NCBI GenBank assembly: GCA_027007865.1
Contig: JALTEE010000405.1
Coordinates: forward strand, 1 to 6,073
Direction of reading: 5' to 3'
DNA from: a bacterium
Lineage (GTDB): Bacteria; UBP14; UBA6098; B30-G16
Length of the DNA: 6,073 bases
Shown piece after piece: positions 1 through 3,883 of this stretch. The notes under the pieces are model-generated. The model made no database searches. It had not been told where the DNA came from and saw only the letters and a program-made list of their open reading frames with translations. The position numbers and the translations under genes were made by a program. How positions within the stretch are numbered: position 1 is the stretch's first letter; each line of letters starts with the position of its first letter.

Positions 1-76
1 TTAAAAAGAAAAGTTTTTGAAAAATAGAGACAAATGATAATATTAGAGATGAACAGGAGAAATAAATTTTTACCAC

Positions 77-83
77 AAGGAGG
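77..83 (+). promoter_or_regulatory. Shine-Dalgarno site of the hydro-lyase beta subunit
   Basis: AAGGAGG lies 4 nt before the ATG at 88. It decides the start in favour of 88 over the in-frame ATGs at 34 and 49, neither of which has a comparable site. Confidence 0.75.
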
Positions 84-87
84 CAAA

Positions 88-642
88 ATGGCTGAATATA
101 AGTTGACTACGCCGCTGGGCGAAGACGATGTGCGCAAACTGAAAACGGGGGATTCCGTTTCGCTATCTGGTGTGATATACACTGCGCGTGATTCTGCGCA
201 CAAGCGACTTGTAGAAATGCTGGAGCGCGGCGAAAAACTCCCGTTCGACCTCGACGGTTCGGTTATCTATTATGTGGGTCCTGCGCCAGCACCGCCGGGA
301 AAACCCATCGGTTCCGCAGGTCCGACGACATCGTATCGAATGGATGCTTATTCGCCGATACTTATCGCAAATGGACAGCGCGGAATGATTGGCAAAGGCG
401 CTCGCGGAGACAATGTCGTGGAAGCAATGATGAAATACGGCGCTGTATATTTCGCTGCCACAGGTGGCGCTGCCGCACTTATCGCAAAATCAATCAAGGA
501 AGCCGAAGTTATCGCATTCCCCGAATTGATGTCCGAAGCGGTGCGAAGACTTGTCGTCGAAGATTTCCCGCTCATCGTCGCACAGGATGCAAATGGTGGA
601 AATATGTTCAAAGAAGGCGTGGAAAAATACAGGCGAGATTAA
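88..642 (+). CDS. Fumarate hydratase-type Fe-S hydro-lyase, beta subunit
   Basis: This 184-residue protein matches the beta (C-terminal) subunit of two-component class I fumarases and L-tartrate dehydratases. With an alpha subunit carrying the [4Fe-4S] cluster, these enzymes reversibly hydrate fumarate to malate, or dehydrate tartrate, in the cytosol. Family landmarks visible are GDSVSLSGVIYTARDSAHKR (21-40), IYYVGPAPAPPGKPIGSAGP (60-79), the TTSYRMD segment (80-86), MIGKGARG (100-107), YFAATGGAAAL (121-131) and a C-terminal QDANGGNMF (166-174). The length is usual for a free beta subunit. I chose the ATG at 88 because AAGGAGG at 77-83 precedes it and because the family N-terminus begins here; the frame is open back to 34, but that extension looks unrelated. 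An alpha-subunit gene would be expected just upstream, outside the window. Fumarase versus tartrate dehydratase cannot be settled from this subunit alone. Confidence 0.93.
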   Translation: MAEYKLTTPLGEDDVRKLKTGDSVSLSGVIYTARDSAHKRLVEMLERGEKLPFDLDGSVIYYVGPAPAPPGKPIGSAGPTTSYRMDAYSPILIANGQRGMIGKGARGDNVVEAMMKYGAVYFAATGGAAALIAKSIKEAEVIAFPELMSEAVRRLVVEDFPLIVAQDANGGNMFKEGVEKYRRD

Positions 643-707
643 GGTGTTTGCAAATTATCGTAGTTTTAATAAATACGCAATTCTAATGTTGCAAATACTT
701 TTTACTA

Positions 708-735
708 TTGACTTTTAGCAAATTTGTGTTATAAT
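708..735 (+). promoter_or_regulatory. Sigma70-type promoter of ssrA
   Basis: A -35 box TTGACT (708-713) and a perfect -10 box TATAAT (730-735) are separated by 16 nt. Transcription would start near 742, leaving a leader of about 28 nt before the mature tmRNA 5' end at 771, which RNase P would remove. The surroundings are AT-rich, and no other gene starts between here and the tmRNA. Confidence 0.75.
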
Positions 736-770
736 GGAATGTGAATAAGTAAGTTCATTGAAATATTTAT

Positions 771-1122
771 GGGGGCGATGGGCTTCGACGGTGGGTCAGA
801 GGTGCATATTTGCGGGACAGCCCGAGATAAGCTGTAAAACTGACTCACACTTAATAGGTGCGAATTACACCTACGCAATGGCTGCCTAATTGAGCAGTCA
901 CCTCCGCCGTTCGAGGGTGCTCCTGCTCGAACGAACCGGGGGTCATAATCAGGAGCTGCGCTTTTCCGAGTGCTCCATAGGATAAGCTAAGACTTATGAG
1001 GCTTTGCGCTTTGGAAAGCTTGTTCGTCGGCGAGCCGAAGCGCGAGAACCAAATGACGAACTACTCCCGTAGAGAATATGTGTCGACCCCATCGGACGCG
1101 GGTTCGATTCCCGCCGCCTCCA
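771..1122 (+). ncRNA. ssrA: Transfer-messenger RNA (tmRNA), one-piece
   Basis: tmRNA rescues stalled ribosomes by acting as an alanine tRNA and then as an mRNA for a degradation tag. The ends form a 7-bp acceptor stem, GGGGGCG (771-777) with CGCCTCC (1115-1121), with one G-U pair. The discriminator is A1122. The T arm is GCGGG-TTCGATT-CCCGC (1098-1114). The 5' part carries the conserved GGCTTCGACGG (781-791). GGGTC (793-797) pairs with GACCC (1085-1089) as helix H2. The tag frame is GCG AAT TAC ACC TAC GCA ATG GCT GCC TAA (860-889), encoding ANYTYAMAA, so the full tag with the charged alanine is A-ANYTYAMAA. Its stop codon lies in the loop of a hairpin (880-885 with 894-899), as helix H5 does in other tmRNAs. 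CCA is not encoded: the sequence after A1122 is CAACA, so the tail must be added enzymatically. The gene is not permuted. The length of 352 nt is typical. Confidence 0.96.
860..889 (+). other. tmRNA tag-peptide reading frame
   Basis: The resume codon is GCG at 860, followed by eight codons and TAA at 887-889, giving ANYTYAMAA. The preceding ATAGGT resembles the ATAGTT or ATAGTC that usually precedes the resume codon. The ending MAA replaces the usual LAA, and the tag has no acidic residue, unlike E. coli ANDENYALAA. Confidence 0.85.
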
Positions 1123-1142
1123 CAACAAGCGTTCCGCTTGAC

Positions 1143-1210
1143 CTTAAGCCTTCGGCGCTCGTCAGGTCGCTCCTGGTGGTTGCTTAAGTTTATACGAGCC
1201 AACGGCTTTT
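1143..1210 (+). terminator. Nested inverted repeat downstream of ssrA, possible terminator
   Basis: CTTAAGC (1143-1149) pairs perfectly with GCTTAAG (1182-1188), enclosing a smaller hairpin CAGG-TCGCT-CCTG (1163-1175), and is followed by TTTATA. A second small hairpin, AGCC-AAC-GGCT (1197-1207), runs into TTTT (1207-1210). Neither is a strong intrinsic terminator, because the stems are short and the T runs are 3 to 4 long, but their position just after the tmRNA fits transcript ending. A CAAGCG/CGCTTG hairpin at 1126-1140 directly after the mature RNA may instead be part of the precursor 3' trailer. Confidence 0.35.
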
Positions 1211-1235
1211 AAAATGACATAAAAAATTATCCGTC

Positions 1236-1255
1236 ATTCCCGTGAAAACGGGAAT
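1236..1255. repeat. dRS3-like palindrome ATTCCC-N8-GGGAAT
   Basis: The sequence ATTCCCGTGAAAACGGGAAT is a perfect 8-bp inverted repeat around a GAAA loop. It is embedded in a longer stretch that starts CCGTC and ends CCAGC, a dispersed-repeat style seen in many bacterial genomes. It fits the ATTCCC-N8-GGGAAT pattern of Neisseria dRS3 elements. Only one copy is present here, so its repeat status is inferred from the pattern. The rest of the 1123-1424 gap shows no credible gene. Confidence 0.6.
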
Positions 1256-1361
1256 CCAGCAAACATTCCGCCTGACACTTTTTCGAGTGATTCCACGCTT
1301 CGCGGCTCATCGATACCGAGCATAGCAAAATCCCGCTTCGGCACGACTGTCGCTCAAATTG

Positions 1362-1385
1362 TTGTGAATCTTTTGGCTTTCACAA
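1362..1385. repeat. TTGTGAA/TTCACAA inverted repeat upstream of rsmD
   Basis: TTGTGAA (1362-1368) and TTCACAA (1379-1385) form a perfect 7-bp inverted repeat with a 10-bp spacer, 39 nt before the rsmD start. It could be an operator or a small stem-loop. The spacing does not fit a CRP site, which has TGTGA-N6-TCACA. No regulator is identified. Confidence 0.35.
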
Positions 1386-1424
1386 TTTGGAAAAGCATAG
1401 ATAACTAAACAATAAACACTTCCT

Positions 1425-1994
1425 ATGAGCAGAATAACCATAACAGGCGGAACCGCTTGCGGCAGAAAGATTTCCGTGGTTCCGCAAAAAGTTAGACCGA
1501 CGCCGGCAAGGTTGCGAAGAGCGCTGTTCGACATTCTCGGCGATATCGAAAATTTACACTTCATCGATTTATTCGCAGGCAGCGGCGCAGTCGGTATCGA
1601 AGCGCTATCCCGCAGCGCAAAACCCGTAAAATTCATCGAAATCGAAAAAATGCAATGCCGAGCAATCGCAAAAAATATCGCATCGGTCGGACTTGCAGAT
1701 GTCGAACATAAAATAATCTGCACCGATGCGCTGCGATGGCTGTCCAAATTCGAACCCGACAGCGACACAATCGTATTCGCTTCGCCGCCGTATATCGAAA
1801 AATTTCTGCCGAAAATATTAAATGCGATGTGTGAGTTCGGTTCGCGATTTACGAGCGATAATATCGTTGCTGTTCTGCAATTCCCAAAAAGGTCGCTGCC
1901 CGCAAAATATGATGAGCCACCGTCCAGAGTTCACATCGTCGGCGACGATGCGCTGATTTTCTGGGCACACACGAGGTCTGCCATTACATCATAA
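1425..1994 (+). CDS. rsmD: 16S rRNA (guanine966-N2)-methyltransferase RsmD
   Basis: This 189-residue Rossmann-fold methyltransferase should transfer a methyl group from S-adenosylmethionine to N2 of G966 in 16S rRNA during small-subunit assembly. The N-terminus has the family pattern ITGGTACGRKISVVP (6-20), then RPTPARLRRALFDIL (24-38). The SAM-binding motif I is FIDLFAGSGAVGIEALSR (46-63). An acidic residue pair in FIEIEK (70-75) follows strand 2. The C-terminus VGDDALIFW (172-180) matches the family end. Motif IV is ASPPY (119-123), where RsmD proteins normally have DPPY or DPPF, so the usual catalytic-loop aspartate is replaced by serine. The length is normal and the frame intact. The ATG at 1425 is the only start fitting the family N-terminus, but there is no Shine-Dalgarno sequence before it. 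The transposase gene meets it tail to tail 33 nt downstream. Confidence 0.9.
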   Translation: MSRITITGGTACGRKISVVPQKVRPTPARLRRALFDILGDIENLHFIDLFAGSGAVGIEALSRSAKPVKFIEIEKMQCRAIAKNIASVGLADVEHKIICTDALRWLSKFEPDSDTIVFASPPYIEKFLPKILNAMCEFGSRFTSDNIVAVLQFPKRSLPAKYDEPPSRVHIVGDDALIFWAHTRSAITS

Positions 1995-2027
1995 TTGACG
2001 AAAATTGGGATTTTCTGTGTCGATGTC

Positions 2028-2582
2028 CTAATTCTGTGGATTTGTGCGGATGTATTCGCGGATTTGGTTCAATTCGTTCTCGTCGCGGATGATGTGTTCG
2101 TAATAATTTCGTTGCCATACGGGAAATCCAGGCATGTTGCGGATTTCGTTGATGCGTTTGGCGGATTGATATTTGAAATATGCGACGATTTGTCCCAATG
2201 TTGGTTTTTTAATTGTCGCACCGTTTTTGTAGGGGCGCGGTTCCCGCGCCCTATTATTAACATCGTTATCGGATTCTCCAAAAGGGCGGGGTGACCCCGC
2301 CCCTACGGGTATGGGTTTTATCACAACTACCATATGAATATGGTTCGGCATTATCACAAATTCATCCAATTCGATATTTTTGTAATAATTCGGCAAATCG
2401 AACCATGTATTTTGCACGATTTCACCGAATTTATTCAATATCATCTCACCAAATGATATTTCGCCAAACATAAATTCCCTATTCTGCGTGCATATCGTAA
2501 CAAAATACGCCCCCGGTCGCGAATAATCGTATCCTTTCAACCGAATGGAACGGCGATGATGTTTGTCGGGGTCGAATTTCAC
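2028..2582 (-). CDS. REP-associated tyrosine transposase (RAYT, IS200-like Y1 family)
   Basis: This 184-residue protein belongs to the TnpA_REP/Y1 transposase family, single-strand endonucleases that act on REP palindromes. The N-terminus HHRRSIRLKGYDYSRPGAYF (8-27) and VTICTQNREFMFGEI (28-42) are typical. The metal-binding HUH motif is MPNHIHM (78-84), with H81 and H83. The C-terminal part has PTLGQIVAYFKYQSAKRIN (127-145) and WQRNYYEHIIRDENELNQIR (156-175). Candidate nucleophilic tyrosines are Y135 and Y138; Y160 and Y161 also lie in a conserved block. The start is GTG, supported by the family N-terminus; no ribosome binding site is seen. Residues 94-118 are encoded by two GC-rich palindromes, so this loop is a repeat-derived insertion in the region between the HUH motif and the tyrosine helix. 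The frame is otherwise intact and the gene may be active. No IS-type ends or target duplications were found, which fits a domesticated RAYT. Confidence 0.9.
   Translation of the reverse strand: MKFDPDKHHRRSIRLKGYDYSRPGAYFVTICTQNREFMFGEISFGEMILNKFGEIVQNTWFDLPNYYKNIELDEFVIMPNHIHMVVVIKPIPVGAGSPRPFGESDNDVNNRAREPRPYKNGATIKKPTLGQIVAYFKYQSAKRINEIRNMPGFPVWQRNYYEHIIRDENELNQIREYIRTNPQN
2229..2253. repeat. REP-like palindrome A, inside the transposase frame
   Basis: GTAGGGGCGCGG, TT, then CCCGCGCCCTA form a GC-rich hairpin: GGGCGCGG (2233-2240) pairs with CCGCGCCC (2244-2251) around TTC. The GTAGGGGC foot is on the left. It encodes residues 110-118 of the transposase (NRAREPRPY). Confidence 0.75.
2284..2306. 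repeat. REP-like palindrome B, inside the transposase frame
   Basis: GGGCGGGGT and ACCCCGCCC form a perfect palindrome around a single G (2284-2302), followed by CTAC. Read on the minus strand it begins GTAGGGGCGGGG. Its foot faces opposite to that of palindrome A, so A and B form an inverted pair of 78 bp (2229-2306). It encodes residues 94-100 (GAGSPRP). Confidence 0.75.
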
Positions 2583-2601
2583 AATAATTCGTGAATTTTT
2601 T

Positions 2602-2629
2602 GCAGGGGCAATTCGTGAATTGCCCCTAC
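2602..2629. repeat. REP-like palindrome C, upstream of the transposase start
   Basis: AGGGGCAATTC (2604-2614) and GAATTGCCCCT (2617-2627) pair perfectly over 11 bp around GT. On the minus strand it begins GTAGGGGC, the same foot as A and B, but the inner stem is different (AATTC). It lies 19 nt before the GTG start at 2582. Part of its core, AATTCGTGAATT, occurs again at 2586-2597. Confidence 0.75.
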
Positions 2630-2676
2630 GGAGGATTTTGGTATTTCGACGGTTTATTTTGAAAATTGATTATCTA

Positions 2677-3009
2677 CTATGGCAAATATCCCCCGAAATT
2701 TTTTGTAATTCCATTTCCTGTTGCAATTACAGCTTGAACTTTCATTTCATTGGGCAGAGATATTTTGATTTTGGAAGATAACTCAGCAATCAAAACAGTA
2801 TTGTTTTTGGACGAATTTAATTGCACAACAGGTGTTTCATCTCCTATTTCATATGGAAAACATAAACGAGATAATCTTCCTATTCTTGATGCAATATCTA
2901 TTATTTTGGGGTCATTATTTGAAGAGAATATTGAATACTCTATTTTCTTATTTTGTTGTTCAACAGAATCTTTTATCACTTCCGTCAAGAATTTGCCTAT
3001 TAAGAACAT
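2677..3009 (-). CDS. Hypothetical protein, possible C-terminal part of a frameshifted membrane protein
   Basis: I do not recognise this 110-residue frame. Its first residues, MFLIGKFLTEVI, are hydrophobic. The rest is mixed and probably soluble: a charged stretch (KDSVEQQNKKIEYS), a short helix-like IIDIASRIGRLSRL, then a strand-rich end with SKIKISLPNEMKVQAVIATG. No ribosome binding site precedes the ATG at 3009, and the frame overlaps the end of the upstream frame (3000-3170) by 10 nt. A -1 shift at the T7 run just before this ATG joins the two into a protein of about 164 residues with one continuous hydrophobic segment. It may therefore not be an independent gene. Whether the joined form is produced by ribosomal slippage, is a dead gene, or reflects a sequencing error cannot be told here. 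Confidence 0.45.
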   Translation of the reverse strand: MFLIGKFLTEVIKDSVEQQNKKIEYSIFSSNNDPKIIDIASRIGRLSRLCFPYEIGDETPVVQLNSSKNNTVLIAELSSKIKISLPNEMKVQAVIATGNGITKNFGGYLP

Positions 3010-3170
3010 AACAAAAAAATTGTAGGGAATGTTCCTGTTAAAAGAGAATGCCTTAATACGCTTTCAGGTAGTGACTTTAGCATATTATATGCTTCAGGCA
3101 TCAAGTTTCCATGTTCCTTTATGCTTCTTTTGATTCTCATTAATAGCTCTCCTCTTTGTCCTTTTTTCAT
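3000..3170 (-). CDS. Hypothetical protein, N-terminal part of the possible frameshifted gene
   Basis: This is a 56-residue frame starting at the ATG at 3170, with GGGAG (minus strand, 3184-3180) 9 nt before it. The frame is open upstream to 3260, but that part lies in a GC-rich stretch unlike the rest. The protein starts MKKGQRGELLMRIKRSIKEH, is basic and probably helical, and ends in LLTGTFPTIFLLCS, cut off by TAA at 3000-3002. Reading T7 (minus strand, 3019-3013) with a -1 slip changes the end to TIFFVMFLIGKFL and continues into the frame at 3009. The basic N-terminus followed by a hydrophobic segment suggests a single-pass membrane protein. It lies 103 nt downstream of hicA on the same strand and may share its transcript. 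No family is recognised. Confidence 0.4.
   Translation of the reverse strand: MKKGQRGELLMRIKRSIKEHGNLMPEAYNMLKSLPESVLRHSLLTGTFPTIFLLCS
3013..3019 (-). other. T7 homopolymer, candidate -1 slippage or frameshift site
   Basis: On the minus strand the frame reads ACA ATT TTT TTG TTA TGT TCT TAA. Slipping back one base in the T7 run gives ATT TTT TTT GTT ATG TTC TTA ATA, which continues into the downstream 110-residue frame. Confidence 0.45.
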
Positions 3171-3273
3171 CACACTATGCTCCCGCCCGCATCGCGCAAT
3201 TTGCCGCCAAATCAGGACGGGTGTGCCGTGCTTCTGCCTGCGGCGAACCCCTTCCCGCATTAAACGAATGATT

Positions 3274-3468
3274 TTATTTTTTCGTTATATCAGGTATTTC
3301 CAGCCTATTGCAGATTTTCTTTGTAAGTTTGTTAGGAATTTCGGTGTGTCTGGGCACTGCTTCTACTTTGCCATTGTTGGGATTTGTCCAGAGGGAGTGG
3401 TTTATTCCCTCGCGCTTGAGGAAACAACCATAACGGCGGAGATGTTTTAATAATGCAGTTCGCTTCAT
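3274..3468 (-). CDS. hicA: HicA-family toxin (mRNA interferase)
   Basis: This 64-residue protein fits the HicA/YcfA family, small double-stranded-RNA-binding-fold ribonucleases that cleave mRNA and stop growth unless bound by HicB. The typical order is visible: MKRTALLKHLRRYGC (1-15), then FLKREGINHSLWTNPNNGK (16-34) with the candidate catalytic histidine H24, then VPRHTEIPNKLTKKICNRLE (39-58), the strand and helix that close the fold. The length is usual and the frame intact, so the toxin could be active. The ATG (3468) overlaps the hicB stop as ATGA (3465-3468), so translation is probably coupled. The antitoxin gene comes first, the reverse of the E. coli hicA-hicB order but common elsewhere. 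Confidence 0.92.
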   Translation of the reverse strand: MKRTALLKHLRRYGCFLKREGINHSLWTNPNNGKVEAVPRHTEIPNKLTKKICNRLEIPDITKK

Positions 3469-3680
3469 CCGACCAAAACCATTTCTTGTATCGCATCTTC
3501 GGGTATGCTTTTTTTAGCTTCTTCTCGCCTATCTTCGAGTATAAGTTCTATGGCTTCCATTAGCGATTGTCGGCATTCTTCAATTGTCCTGCCCTGTCCG
3601 TTTGCGCCGGGAACTTCGAGGCAATAGCCGATGAACCAATCGCCATCTCGCTCGAATACCGCGGTGAATTCATTTTTCAT
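3465..3680 (-). CDS. hicB: HicB-family antitoxin
   Basis: This 71-residue protein fits the short HicB antitoxins, which have a partial RNase H-like fold that binds and blocks HicA. The core is FTAVFERDGDWFIGYCLEVP (5-24), then GANGQGRTIEECRQSLMEAI (25-44), followed by an acidic and basic helix ELILEDRREEAKKS (45-58). I chose the ATG at 3680 because GGAGG (minus strand, 3692-3688) lies 7 nt before it and because the family N-terminus starts here; the frame is open up to 3998, but the extra part has no family likeness and overlaps the end of atpB. There is no visible C-terminal helix-turn-helix or ribbon-helix-helix, so self-repression through DNA binding, known for longer HicB proteins, is uncertain here. 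It is the first gene of a hicB-hicA operon. Confidence 0.92.
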   Translation of the reverse strand: MKNEFTAVFERDGDWFIGYCLEVPGANGQGRTIEECRQSLMEAIELILEDRREEAKKSIPEDAIQEMVLVG

Positions 3681-3687
3681 AAAAAAT

Positions 3688-3692
3688 CCTCC
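3688..3692 (-). promoter_or_regulatory. Shine-Dalgarno site of hicB
   Basis: GGAGG on the minus strand lies 7 nt before the ATG at 3680. It decides the hicB start against the much longer open frame. Confidence 0.8.
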
Positions 3693-3706
3693 GTAATCTT
3701 TCCAAA

Positions 3707-3734
3707 AAAATAAAATCAATTTATAAAAAAGCAA
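3707..3734 (-). promoter_or_regulatory. Possible hicBA promoter
   Basis: On the minus strand TTGCTT (3734-3729) and TATTTT (3712-3707) are 16 nt apart in an AT-rich tract just before the hicB ribosome binding site. The -10 box is a weak match. A promoter is expected here because a terminator-like hairpin separates hicB from atpB. Confidence 0.3.
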
Positions 3735-3827
3735 GTTTTTATCTATCATCGCCTTCCCATGATTGCTCTCGCTACGGCGGGATAAAATGCTTGCTTCGAT
3801 GAAGATAATATGCGATTGGCTGGCGTC

Positions 3828-3852
3828 AAAAGAAAAACAGAATTCCTGTTTT
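3828..3852 (-). terminator. Probable intrinsic terminator after atpB
   Basis: On the minus strand AAAACAG (3852-3846), loop GAATT, CTGTTTT (3840-3834) form a perfect 7-bp stem that runs into TCTTTT. It begins 31 nt after the atpB stop. The stem is AT-rich and so only moderately stable. Confidence 0.5.
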
Positions 3853-3883
3853 ACGGCTATGCACCGTGGAATTGCACTAAATC

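Noticed and set aside
1..27. Possible last codons of an upstream gene (a frame ending at TAG 25-27)
   Set aside because: Only eight residues (LKRKVFEK) are visible and they do not clearly match the end of an alpha subunit.
34..87. N-terminal extension of the hydro-lyase beta subunit starting at 34
   Set aside because: The 18 extra residues do not fit the family, while AAGGAGG directly before 88 and the family N-terminus support the shorter form.
987..1202. Open frames on both strands over the tmRNA 3' part
   Set aside because: They overlap a structural RNA with conserved pairing and have no family likeness or ribosome binding site.
1362..1385. A CRP/FNR-type binding site before rsmD
   Set aside because: The half sites TGTGA and TCACA are 12 nt apart instead of the 6 nt of the CRP consensus.
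1307..1768. A 153-codon minus-strand frame opposite rsmD
   Set aside because: It is a shadow of rsmD. The protein has no recognisable motif, whereas rsmD shows all its family motifs.
2602..2629. Palindrome C as an intrinsic terminator
   Set aside because: The hairpin is strong, but no T run follows it on either strand. Its foot matches the other REP-like palindromes.
2229..2629. The three palindromes as a CRISPR array
   Set aside because: They differ in inner sequence, spacing and orientation, and there are no regular spacers.
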